The notes under the pieces are model-generated. The model was not told where the DNA came from, did no database searches, and saw nothing but the letters and a program-made list of their open reading frames with translations. DNA of 64,000 bases from positions 1 to 64,000 of the forward strand of contig CAZBWO010000015.1 in assembly GCA_964495885.1 (NCBI GenBank), given 5' to 3'. Positions 19,901 to 27,349 of the stretch are shown piece after piece (position 1 is the stretch's first letter; every line of letters starts with the position of its first letter). The stretch comes from PALG01 sp964495885. Its GTDB lineage: Bacteria > Bacteroidota > Bacteroidia > Flavobacteriales > Flavobacteriaceae. A program made the translations under genes and the position numbers.

Positions 19901-20176
19901 ATGGCTTTTGAAACATTCGATTTCAACCAAGACGGAAAAGATGAAGTTTTAATGGGTGGAAACTATTTTGGCGTCATCCCATTTCATGGAAGGTTTGACA
20001 GCTTTCCCGGGGCCCTCCTTTACAATGAAAACCATGTTGCCTTAGGAAGTTCGTTAGGATTAGACCTAACACAGAAATCCGTAAGGCATTTACAGATAAT
20101 TGAAATTCAAGAAAAACCCTATTTATTAGTAGTATACAACAATGACAAAGCTGAAGTTTATGAAATCAACCCTTAA
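16955..20176 (+). CDS. Giant FG-GAP/VCBS repeat lipoprotein with ASPIC/UnbV domain (paralogue 3)
   Basis: A 1073-residue lipoprotein, third of the tandem family. The ATG at 16955 gives a signal ending in LLFFGC (Cys26) and is the only ATG before the lipobox, so the 35-bp overlap with the previous gene appears real; a TTG at 16973 is the alternative. The propeller repeats (DINNDQLPDLYF, DYDLDGDLDLYILN) precede an ASPIC/UnbV domain at about residues 528-600 (NPFGIGTKVYCY, VHFGLGTTSTIDSLKIVWPN), and a second propeller follows in which several blades have lost acidic residues, making this the most divergent copy. Its end overlaps the next gene by 17 bp. Function unknown; association with SusCD suggests a cell-surface role. 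Confidence 0.92.
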   Translation: MKNPKSLRSILKYHFLFIGLLLFFGCETKKEKETPTTDLLFKVLPPEESGVNFINEVTETDSLNILDYLYFYNGGGLAVGDINNDQLPDLYFSANQGPNKLYLNKGNLQFEDISEKAMVTGNSSWNTGAVMVDINNDGWLDIYVSAVVGINGFEGHHELFINNQNNTFTEQSEAYGLDLQCFGTSTAFLDYDLDGDLDLYILNHAVHTPESFGRAQIRNQRNEQTGDRLLRNDGNIFTDVSEAAGIYGGINGYGLGVSVADFNQDGYPDIYVGNDFHEDDYFYVNNGNGTFTESLKSYFGHTSRFSMGNDAADINNDGWPDLISLDMLPEDEVVIKSSEGDDMYQTLQMRTKQYGYHYQYSRNMLFTSQPQQPYLETALLDGVAATDWSWSALFADYNMDGTMDLFISNGIPKRPNNKDYIKFISNEQIHRQLNSSRLVDQQALEMMPSGKVPNYFFMGRKNLPFKDVTKDWTAGTPSISGASALADLDNDGDLDLVTSNSNELATLYINQSNGSAKYLELHFKYLDKNPFGIGTKVYCYSNGKMQYRELYTARGFQASSEPLVHFGLGTTSTIDSLKIVWPNHTQQTIYKVQTNQQLVIQPENTSPYYFQQNTPLPLFKKTTDNLGIEFTHKEDAHTDFNFQKLIPYETSNRGPAIALGDFNGDGKEDLFLGGAHNQKGALFTKKGNAFRKEMYTVFDNDSVAEDVSAAFVNQQLWVGSGGNIISPSTKTLQNRRYTLHNKLPSKENYFNTSVIKEKNGFVFIGNHSAPYDFGKPTPSYIISPEGATQEIDMKGMVTDAIWEDFDQDGNTDLIVIGEWMSPLFLKNTEGSFSKTEVLEHPLNGLWQAITSFDIDGDSDQDYLLGNWGHNTKFKASQNAPMKMYYADFDENGNTETVIAIEKNGKYYPLLGLDELAGQMVFLRKKFTNYKDFAGKTIEEIMGEKLEKATVFEVHNLASGYLKNEEGKFSFQPFQTSLQIAPIMAFETFDFNQDGKDEVLMGGNYFGVIPFHGRFDSFPGALLYNENHVALGSSLGLDLTQKSVRHLQIIEIQEKPYLLVVYNNDKAEVYEINP

Positions 20177-21491
20177 CTATTTAAGTCTTGTTTTAATAGC
20201 CGTTTTGTGGACGGCATGCCAAGAAAAGGAATCAATTACCATTACCGCCAAAGATTACCAAGATGAGGTGGATAAAGTTACTGAAATCATGGTGCATGAT
20301 ATTTTCTCACCTCCTGTAGCAAGTAGGATTTATGCGTATCCCAATATCGCTGCCTACGAAATTATTGCGCAGAGCGATAGTACATATCAACCCTTGGCAG
20401 GACAAATTAAGCACCTACAAGCTATTCCAAAAAACGATAATCCCAATGTGAACTATCCTCTTGCTGCTTTAGTCGCGCATATGGATGTGAGCAAATCGGT
20501 GATATTTTCCGAAGAACGCATGGAAACCTACCGCGATAGTCTTTACGCCGTATGGAATAAACAAAATCCCACACAGTTTGAGGCATCTAAAACCTACGGA
20601 CTGGAAGTGGCGCAATTCATCAAAGAGTGGATGGATGGTGACATGTACAAACAAACCCGAACCATGCCCAAGTTTACGGTAATCACCGAAGATCCTGCCA
20701 GGTGGCAACCTACCCCTCCCGCCTATATGGATGGTATTGAGCCTCATTGGAATAAAATCCGCCCTTTTGTGTTGGATTCTGCTTCTCAATTTAAACCTAC
20801 TCCCCCACCTGCATTTTCTATGGAAGAGGGAACCGATTTCCACAGGGAGCTTATGGAAGTTTTCGAAACTGGAAATAATATTACTGAAAAAGGGGATACT
20901 TCAGAAGAAGTGCAAATTGCTAGATTCTGGGATTGTAATCCTTATGTTTCCGTGACAAGGGGACACCTAATGTTTGCAACCAAGAAGATCACCCCTGGGG
21001 CCCACTGGATTGGCATCACCGAAATTGCCACTAGGGATTCAAACTCAGATTTCAATGAAACCGTGTATGCATATACTAAAACTTCCATTGGTATTTTTGA
21101 TGGGTTTATTAGCTGTTGGGATGAAAAATACCGAAGTAATCTTATTCGCCCAGAAACCTTAATCAACCAACACATTGATGAAAACTGGAAGCCTATTTTA
21201 CAGACTCCTCCCTTTCCGGAATACAGTAGCGGACACTCTGTTGTTTCAGGGGCTTCCGCCATGGTGCTTACAAATATATTTGGGGACAATTTCAAATTTC
21301 TGGATGACACAGAGTTACCCTACGGATTACCCGTAAGGACTTTCCCTTCTTTTATAAAAGCTTCGGAAGAAGCGGCCATTAGTAGAATGTACGGAGGCAT
21401 CCATTATCGTGCTGCCATTGAAAAAGGTTTGCAACAAGGATTTAAAGTAGGTACCTTAGTAAATGAAAGATTGAACATGAAGGTACAATAG
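20160..21491 (+). CDS. Vanadium-dependent haloperoxidase-family lipoprotein (PAP2 superfamily)
   Basis: A 443-residue lipoprotein (lipobox LWTAC, Cys20) of the vanadium haloperoxidase/acid phosphatase superfamily. All seven vanadate- or phosphate-binding residues known from fungal vanadium chloroperoxidase appear with the right spacing: Lys323 and Arg330 in KYRSNLIRPE, Ser357-Gly358-His359 in SSGHS, and Arg409 and His415 in SRMYGGIHY. It could therefore oxidise halides with peroxide or hydrolyse phosphate esters; sequence cannot decide. The ATG at 20160 gives a clean signal peptide and lies inside the end of the preceding gene, whose last codons are read in another frame. The neighbours are three ASPIC lipoproteins upstream and a membrane-anchored GyrI-like protein 3 bp downstream. 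Confidence 0.88.
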   Translation: MKSTLNYLSLVLIAVLWTACQEKESITITAKDYQDEVDKVTEIMVHDIFSPPVASRIYAYPNIAAYEIIAQSDSTYQPLAGQIKHLQAIPKNDNPNVNYPLAALVAHMDVSKSVIFSEERMETYRDSLYAVWNKQNPTQFEASKTYGLEVAQFIKEWMDGDMYKQTRTMPKFTVITEDPARWQPTPPAYMDGIEPHWNKIRPFVLDSASQFKPTPPPAFSMEEGTDFHRELMEVFETGNNITEKGDTSEEVQIARFWDCNPYVSVTRGHLMFATKKITPGAHWIGITEIATRDSNSDFNETVYAYTKTSIGIFDGFISCWDEKYRSNLIRPETLINQHIDENWKPILQTPPFPEYSSGHSVVSGASAMVLTNIFGDNFKFLDDTELPYGLPVRTFPSFIKASEEAAISRMYGGIHYRAAIEKGLQQGFKVGTLVNERLNMKVQ

Positions 21492-21494
21492 CCT

Positions 21495-22394
21495 ATGAGA
21501 AAAATTGGATGGATTCTTGGTTTTGCAGCAGTGGCTGCACTCCTTTGGTATCTCTTTTTGAAAAAGGAACATTATCAAATCTCCTTTACTACCAAACAAC
21601 CACCTGGGGTAGTGTTTCAGCATCTTAAAGAATGGCCTGTCTTCGGGAAGCTGGATTCTTTATCGGTAACAATGGAATCACAAGACCCATATCATTCGTT
21701 GAAACAACAAGTGGTCGTACATGATTCTACGCAAAGCTACCAATGGTCTATCTACCGAAAAAATGATTCCCTTACCAAAGTCACTGCGTACATCCATGAT
21801 GTAGACCATCATTGGAAGCAAAAACTGTTGATTCCTTTTACAAAAACAGATTTTGTAAAAAGAAGTGTAAAAAATGTAAAAACCATTGGGAGTCAGCTTA
21901 TCAGAAAAGCCGAGAATTTCAGGGTGGGGAAAATTTCAGACACCCTGCTACCTAGTACATTCTGCGCCTACATTCCGGTGCAATCTTCCGTAAACGGGAA
22001 AGCACAGAACATGCTTCGGGATATCAATCTGGTGATGCCTATTTTAAAAGATCACAATATTTCCCTTAGCGGCCCACCTTTTTTGGAAGTGAAAAAATGG
22101 GACCGTGAAAATGATTCCATTTGGTTTGATTTCTGTTTTCCGGTTCTGGAAAGCGATAGCCTTCCGCAGAGCCCTTCTTTCAAATACAAGAAAACCAATT
22201 CCACAAAAGCTTTGAAAGCAATTTTCAATGGAAACTACCGAATTTCAAGCAATGCCTGGTATTATCTCTTAGATGAAGCTGAGCGTAAAAATTTGTCCGT
22301 AAACCCTACGCCTATTGAGATTTTCTTAAACGATCCCCATGAAGGTGGCGAAAGTTTACAATGGGAATCTCATATTTTATTACCTTTAAAATAA
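21495..22394 (+). CDS. Membrane-anchored SRPBCC/GyrI-like effector-binding-domain protein
   Basis: A 299-residue protein with one N-terminal membrane segment (IGWILGFAAVAALLWYLFL) and a soluble remainder. The first half, with FTTKQPPGVVFQHLKEWPVF, resembles START/SRPBCC ligand-binding folds. The C-terminal part, ending NPTPIEIFLNDPHEGG and WESHILLPLK, resembles GyrI/AraC effector-binding domains, which usually bind small hydrophobic or sugar-like ligands. There is no DNA-binding domain. It sits 3 bp after the haloperoxidase-like gene and 4 bp before GH97, so it belongs to this operon. The exact role is unknown; a ligand carrier or a partner of the haloperoxidase-like protein is possible. Confidence 0.65.
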   Translation: MRKIGWILGFAAVAALLWYLFLKKEHYQISFTTKQPPGVVFQHLKEWPVFGKLDSLSVTMESQDPYHSLKQQVVVHDSTQSYQWSIYRKNDSLTKVTAYIHDVDHHWKQKLLIPFTKTDFVKRSVKNVKTIGSQLIRKAENFRVGKISDTLLPSTFCAYIPVQSSVNGKAQNMLRDINLVMPILKDHNISLSGPPFLEVKKWDRENDSIWFDFCFPVLESDSLPQSPSFKYKKTNSTKALKAIFNGNYRISSNAWYYLLDEAERKNLSVNPTPIEIFLNDPHEGGESLQWESHILLPLK

Positions 22395-22398
22395 AAAC

Positions 22399-24522
22399 AT
22401 GTACAAATTTTTATGTTTCTCCCTTTTGGCACTTCTCTTCACAAGTTGTGCTGAAAAGGCTCCTGTTACAGAAATAATGTCTCCAAACGACGAGCTTTCG
22501 GTTACGTTTTTACTTAATAAAAATGGTCAACCCACCTTTATGGTCAAGCATCTTGAATCCAAAATAATTGATACCTCAGGCCTTGGTTTTGAATTCAAGG
22601 AACTTCCTGCCATGAAAGGCGGATTTGAAATTTTGGGCACAGAAGAGAAAGCAATAAATGAAACTTGGGAAATGCCCTGGGGAGAGCATTCTGAAGTTGC
22701 GAATAATTACCGTGAACTTAAAATTGAATTACAGGAAACCGAAACTCCAAACCGACTCCTAAATCTTTATTTCAGGGTTTTTGACGACGGATTTGGGTTT
22801 AGGTATGAATTTCCAAAACAAGAACAAATTTCAGAGTTAGTGATTACCGATGAAAACACAACATTTAAGTTAACTGGGAACCATCAAGTTTGGTGGCAAC
22901 CCGGGGATTGGGATATCTACGAACATCTTTATAATGAAAGTTCCTTTTCTGAAATTGATGCACTTTCCAAAAGAAATGACCCTAACCTTATTGCTTCCTA
23001 CATTCCTGAAAATGCGGTGAACACTCCTGTGACCATGAAAACCAATGATGGCTATTACCTTAGTTTTCATGAAGCAAATCTTTCCAACTATCCCGGAATG
23101 ACGCTAAAGGTTGATCCCTCAACACTTTCCATGACTAGTGAATTGGTAGGCTCTGAACGTTTAGGTGCTAAGGCAAAAATTAGCCTGCCATTCCAAACTC
23201 CCTGGAGAACGGTTCAAATTACCAAAAAAGCTGGGGACCTCATAGAATCCAATCTCATTGTGAACTTAAATGAACACAATACCCTTGGGGAAATATCATA
23301 TTTCAAACCCATGAAATATGTGGGAATATGGTGGGAAATGCATATTGGAAAATCTACTTGGGACATGGAAGGAAGTCAGGATATGAATACCTACACCGAA
23401 GGTCAAAAAGGATCCAGTAGACATGGTGCTACCACTGAAAACGCCAAGAAATATATAGATTTTGCGGTAGCCAATGGAATCCAAGGTTTATTGGTGGAAG
23501 GCTGGAATACGGGATGGGACCAATGGATCAATACTACAGATCGTGAAGGGGTGTTTGATTTTATGACGCCGTATCCAGATTATGATTTTGAAGAAGTAAT
23601 GGCGTATGCAAAGGAAAAGGGTGTACAGGTTATTATGCATCATGAAACTTCGGCTGCCCCACGCACTTATGAAAAACAAATGAATGCCGCCTATGATTTT
23701 ATGAACCAACACGGAATAAGCAGCGTCAAGACTGGCTATGTAGGGAAAATTATTCCGGAAGGAGAATACCATCATGGCCAATGGATGGTTAATCATTACG
23801 AAAAAGTACTCAAAGAAGCCGCAAAGAAAAATATTGCCGTGAATGCCCATGAACCCATTAAAGCGACTGGAAAGCGACGTACTTACCCCAATGCAATTGC
23901 CAGGGAGGGGCTTCGCGGACAGGAATTTAATGCTTGGGCCAGCGATGGTGGAAATCCGCCCAACCACCTACCTACTATTGCCTTTACCCGTATGTTGGCG
24001 GGACCCATCGACTTCACCCCTGGGGTGTTCAATATTAAATTTGACGAATACAAAACCAATAACCAAGTCAATACCACCTTAGCCCATCAATTGGCGTTGT
24101 ATGTTTTGATATACAGTCCGTTACAAATGGCTTGCGACCTCCCAGAACACTATATGAAAGATGGAAAGATACACCCTGCCTTCCAGTTTATTACCGATGT
24201 TGGGGTAGACTGGGAAACCTCAAAAGTACTGGATGGTGAAATTGGGGATTTTGTAGTTATTGCCAGAAAGGAAAAAAATACCGAAAATTGGTTTGTGGGA
24301 GGTATTACAAATGAAGAACGCAGGGAAGTAAAGGTGAATTTCGATTTCCTTCCGGAAGGAAAAACATTCCAAGCCATAGTATATAAAGATGCTGAAGATG
24401 CCCATTGGGATACCAATCCGGAAGCCTACGAAATAGAACGCTTTGAAGTTACCAATGTTAGCGATCTTTCCATACTACTTGCTGAAGGTGGAGGGTTTGC
24501 ACTTAGCATTATGGAAAAATAA
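22399..24522 (+). CDS. GH97 glycoside hydrolase lipoprotein (SusB-like alpha-glucosidase family)
   Basis: A 707-residue enzyme with lipobox LFTSC (Cys17). GH97 features are an N-terminal beta-sandwich, a central TIM barrel (MKYVGIWWEMHIGKSTW, GIQGLLVEGWNTGWDQW, HHGQWMVNHYEKVLKEA) and the conserved AVNAHEPIKATGKRRTYPN block, whose Glu belongs to the catalytic set in the inverting alpha-glucosidase branch. A C-terminal beta domain follows. The family splits into inverting alpha-glucosidases and retaining alpha-galactosidases; the conserved Glu-rich block makes the former more likely. It is predicted to release glucose from alpha-glucosides in the periplasm or on the surface, feeding the transporters downstream. 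It is 4 bp after the previous gene and 1 bp before the next. Confidence 0.93.
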   Translation: MYKFLCFSLLALLFTSCAEKAPVTEIMSPNDELSVTFLLNKNGQPTFMVKHLESKIIDTSGLGFEFKELPAMKGGFEILGTEEKAINETWEMPWGEHSEVANNYRELKIELQETETPNRLLNLYFRVFDDGFGFRYEFPKQEQISELVITDENTTFKLTGNHQVWWQPGDWDIYEHLYNESSFSEIDALSKRNDPNLIASYIPENAVNTPVTMKTNDGYYLSFHEANLSNYPGMTLKVDPSTLSMTSELVGSERLGAKAKISLPFQTPWRTVQITKKAGDLIESNLIVNLNEHNTLGEISYFKPMKYVGIWWEMHIGKSTWDMEGSQDMNTYTEGQKGSSRHGATTENAKKYIDFAVANGIQGLLVEGWNTGWDQWINTTDREGVFDFMTPYPDYDFEEVMAYAKEKGVQVIMHHETSAAPRTYEKQMNAAYDFMNQHGISSVKTGYVGKIIPEGEYHHGQWMVNHYEKVLKEAAKKNIAVNAHEPIKATGKRRTYPNAIAREGLRGQEFNAWASDGGNPPNHLPTIAFTRMLAGPIDFTPGVFNIKFDEYKTNNQVNTTLAHQLALYVLIYSPLQMACDLPEHYMKDGKIHPAFQFITDVGVDWETSKVLDGEIGDFVVIARKEKNTENWFVGGITNEERREVKVNFDFLPEGKTFQAIVYKDAEDAHWDTNPEAYEIERFEVTNVSDLSILLAEGGGFALSIMEK

Positions 24523-24523
24523 T

Positions 24524-25690
24524 ATGAATCAATCCTTTGAAAATATCTCTTCGGAAGCAATTGCCTTGCTACATCAACTCTGTACCCCTAAAGGAATATT
24601 GGCGAGTAACATTGAAGCAGAAAACTACAAACGTATTTGGGCAAGGGACAGTATTGTCTGTGGGTTGGCAGGCATATGGCTAAAAGATGGGGTGATCATG
24701 GATGCATTAAAAAATTCCCTCCTAACACTAGCCCAGCATCAACATCCACAGGGAATGATCCCTTCTAATGTTGACCCCAAAACCCACCATGTTTCCTACG
24801 GAAGCCTAGTTGGCCGAATTGATACCAATACTTGGTTTATAGTTGGTAGTTGCCTTTACTTTCAACACACAAATGATGTTGACACTTGGAAGCTACTGAA
24901 ACCTACCATTGAAAAATGCAGAAAATTTCTTCAAGCTTCAGAATTCAATGGCAAAGGATGGATTTACACGCCGTTAAGTGGCAACTGGGCAGATGAATAT
25001 CCTGTGCACGGATATACCCTTTATGACAATGTACTTAGGCTTTGGGGAGAGCAACTTTGGAAGGAATTAAAGGAGGAACCCATGCATAATTTATCGGGAG
25101 TACTTCAGAAAACGAAAGAGAATTTCTGGCCTTCGGAAGCAACAGATCATTCCATTCGCTATCAAAAAATTCCTTTTGAAAATTGCCTAGCTCAAGACCC
25201 CAAACATTTTCTGGCATTTATACTTCCTGGGGTTTATGACATGCGTTTTGATGCTGCCGGAAATGCATTGGCTCTTTCGTTGTTTAGTATTGACGAAAAA
25301 CAAAAAGATACATTATCTGAATTTATAAAAACATTACCCCACCAATTGATTCCTGCTTTTTGGCCTACCATCAACGAACAGAGCCAAGATTGGTATTTAT
25401 TGCAGGGGAATTATTCCTATACGTTTAAAAACCATCCGGGCGATTTCCATAATGGAGGTGTTTGGCCGGTGTGGATGGGACTCTTTTGCTATGCCCTTTC
25501 CAAACAAGGTATGCAAAGTGACGCGGAAGGTATTGTTGCATCATTCTTAAAACAATTACCCAGAGAAGGCCATTGGGAATTTCATGAATATTTCAATCCT
25601 ATTTCTGAAAAATGGGGTGGGAAAACCCAAATGGGATACAGTGCTTCAGGAGTAGTGTTTATGAAATTGGCGATGGAAATGAACAAATAG
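24524..25690 (+). CDS. GH100-like (alpha/alpha)6-barrel glycosidase, possible neutral invertase
   Basis: A 388-residue cytoplasmic protein from the ATG at 24524, one base after the GH97 stop; the frame is open further upstream but only within GH97. No signal peptide is visible. The fold looks like an (alpha/alpha)6 barrel. RIWARDSIVCGLAG, LVGRIDTNTWFIV and DFHNGGVWPVWMGLFCYAL resemble alkaline/neutral invertases of GH100, where a very similar YHNGGSWPVLL block is diagnostic. Such enzymes are often annotated as amylo-alpha-1,6-glucosidase. Sucrose hydrolysis in the cytoplasm would fit two fructokinase-like genes, an SLC45-type transporter and a trehalase nearby. The specificity is inferred; glycogen-debranching-type activity is the main alternative. 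Confidence 0.72.
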   Translation: MNQSFENISSEAIALLHQLCTPKGILASNIEAENYKRIWARDSIVCGLAGIWLKDGVIMDALKNSLLTLAQHQHPQGMIPSNVDPKTHHVSYGSLVGRIDTNTWFIVGSCLYFQHTNDVDTWKLLKPTIEKCRKFLQASEFNGKGWIYTPLSGNWADEYPVHGYTLYDNVLRLWGEQLWKELKEEPMHNLSGVLQKTKENFWPSEATDHSIRYQKIPFENCLAQDPKHFLAFILPGVYDMRFDAAGNALALSLFSIDEKQKDTLSEFIKTLPHQLIPAFWPTINEQSQDWYLLQGNYSYTFKNHPGDFHNGGVWPVWMGLFCYALSKQGMQSDAEGIVASFLKQLPREGHWEFHEYFNPISEKWGGKTQMGYSASGVVFMKLAMEMNK

Positions 25691-25696
25691 GCGTTT

Positions 25697-25715
25697 CGAT
25701 AACGTTTTCGTTATC
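25697..25715. promoter_or_regulatory. Second LacI-type operator with an embedded inverted repeat
   Basis: CGATAACGTTTTCG at 25697-25710 differs at one position from the perfect palindrome at 5096-5109, and AACGTTTTCG is identical in both. The same segment contains the inverted repeat GATAACG-TTTT-CGTTATC at 25698-25715. It lies 7 bp after the GH100-like stop and 113 bp before the MFS start, in the only sizeable gap of this gene run. It is the likely operator of the transporter-trehalase-kinase unit. Confidence 0.7.
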
Positions 25716-25822
25716 AAATCCTAAAAATCCTTTTGCAAAAAATCATTTTTTGTCAAAAAATATAGATATTACAGTACGAATCCCGCAAAGGATGCTACTA
25801 ACGCCAATTAAAATCTTCTCCT

Positions 25823-27349
25823 ATGATTAAAAAACCACAGTTGTCATTTTGGCAAATTTGGAATATGAACGTGGGGTTTTTCGGAATCCAGTTCAGCTTT
25901 GGACTTCAACAAAGTGCCGTTAATCCAATCTTTGAGTACTTAGGCGCCCATCACCAGGAATTACCATTATTGAACTTAGCAGGCCCAGTCACCGGGCTAT
26001 TGATTCAACCCATCATTGGGGCTATTTCAGATAAGACATGGTCTAATAAATGGGGACGGCGGAAACCTTTCTTTTTAATTGGTGCCATCTTGGCCAGTTT
26101 GTGTTTGTTTGCCTTTCCGTATAGCTCCACTCTATGGTTTGCAGTTGGACTGCTTTGGATTTTAGATGCCGCCAACAATACAGCCATGGAGCCCTACAGG
26201 GCATTTGTTGGGGATAAATTACCCAACAAGCAATTAACCTTCGGATATCAAATGCAAAGTTTATTTGTAGGTGCCGGGATTACTATCGCCAACTTTTCTT
26301 TGTTTTTATTTCAGGACTGGTTTAGTGTTCCTGCGGAAGGTGCTGAAGCTGCAATTGGAATTCCAAAATGGGTCTATTATTCGTTCTTTTTGGGAGCCTT
26401 CGCCTCCATTGCAACCGTATTGTGGTCTATCCTAAAAACACCTGAAATACCTCCAACCGATGAAGAACTTCAGGAAATCAAGGAATTTAACCGCGGGAAA
26501 CCACACCCGCTTATACAGGTTTTCAGCGCACTCATTGTTGTGCTTTCTGCCCCTATAGGACTTGGCCTTGCCATAGCATATTTCATTCCGTATTTGTTTG
26601 AAAACTATAATTTACTGGTAATCATTATGCTGGTCATTGCATTTATATGGCTTTTCTTTTTGTACAAGCTCATCAAAAACAATCCCAACAATGCCTCCAT
26701 TAAAAAGTTCGGGGATTTATTGATGCCGCTCATGGAGGCTTCCGAAGCCATTAAGGACATGCCTAAATTCATGTGGAAATTAGCTGCAGTCTATTTCTTT
26801 CAATGGTATGCATTGTTTATCTATTGGCAATTTATATCCCCTATGCTGAAAACATCGGTGCCAGGTATGACGGCAGATGAAGCCTTGGCACAGGTTGGAC
26901 TTATGAATGGTACCTACAACTTTGTAACTATGATTATTGCCCTCGCACTGGTACCCATTGCTAAAAAATATGGTTCTAAAAATGTTTATGTAATTAGCTT
27001 ATTACTCACTGGAATTGGAATGCTCTCCATGCCCTATATCACCAATGAATGGCTACTCTTGGCGCCAATGGTACTTTTTGGAATTGGCTGGGCGGCCATG
27101 ATGGGAATTCCGTATGCCATGGTATCCAAAGTGATTCCCTCAGACCGAAGAGGAGTGTATATGGGTATTGTAAACATGATGATTGTAATTCCCATGTTGA
27201 TACAAACGGTCTCGTTTGGACCTATCATAGAACATGTATTAGACAATAATGCCATTAATGCCATTTTGTTTGGCGGTGCGTTTTTTATAATTGCAGGTCT
27301 TTTGGCAATGCGCCTTGGCACCAGCGTCTCTAAAAATGTGGAGTTATGA
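25823..27349 (+). CDS. MFS disaccharide transporter, SLC45/GPH-like
   Basis: A 508-residue inner-membrane transporter with about 12 helices. The start KPQLSFWQIWNMNVGFFGIQ and the loop NKWGRRKPFFLIGA are characteristic of the SLC45/sucrose-maltose permease branch of the MFS, whose members move intact disaccharides with protons. It follows the second LacI operator, and its stop overlaps the next ATG as ATGA. With a cytoplasmic trehalase and GH100-like enzyme in the same locus, import of intact sucrose, trehalose or maltose is the natural reading. The specificity is not readable from sequence. Confidence 0.88.
   Translation: MIKKPQLSFWQIWNMNVGFFGIQFSFGLQQSAVNPIFEYLGAHHQELPLLNLAGPVTGLLIQPIIGAISDKTWSNKWGRRKPFFLIGAILASLCLFAFPYSSTLWFAVGLLWILDAANNTAMEPYRAFVGDKLPNKQLTFGYQMQSLFVGAGITIANFSLFLFQDWFSVPAEGAEAAIGIPKWVYYSFFLGAFASIATVLWSILKTPEIPPTDEELQEIKEFNRGKPHPLIQVFSALIVVLSAPIGLGLAIAYFIPYLFENYNLLVIIMLVIAFIWLFFLYKLIKNNPNNASIKKFGDLLMPLMEASEAIKDMPKFMWKLAAVYFFQWYALFIYWQFISPMLKTSVPGMTADEALAQVGLMNGTYNFVTMIIALALVPIAKKYGSKNVYVISLLLTGIGMLSMPYITNEWLLLAPMVLFGIGWAAMMGIPYAMVSKVIPSDRRGVYMGIVNMMIVIPMLIQTVSFGPIIEHVLDNNAINAILFGGAFFIIAGLLAMRLGTSVSKNVEL

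Noticed and set aside
23488..23967. A 159-residue minus-strand frame inside GH97
   Set aside because: It is opposite a complete conserved enzyme and has low-complexity composition without motif.
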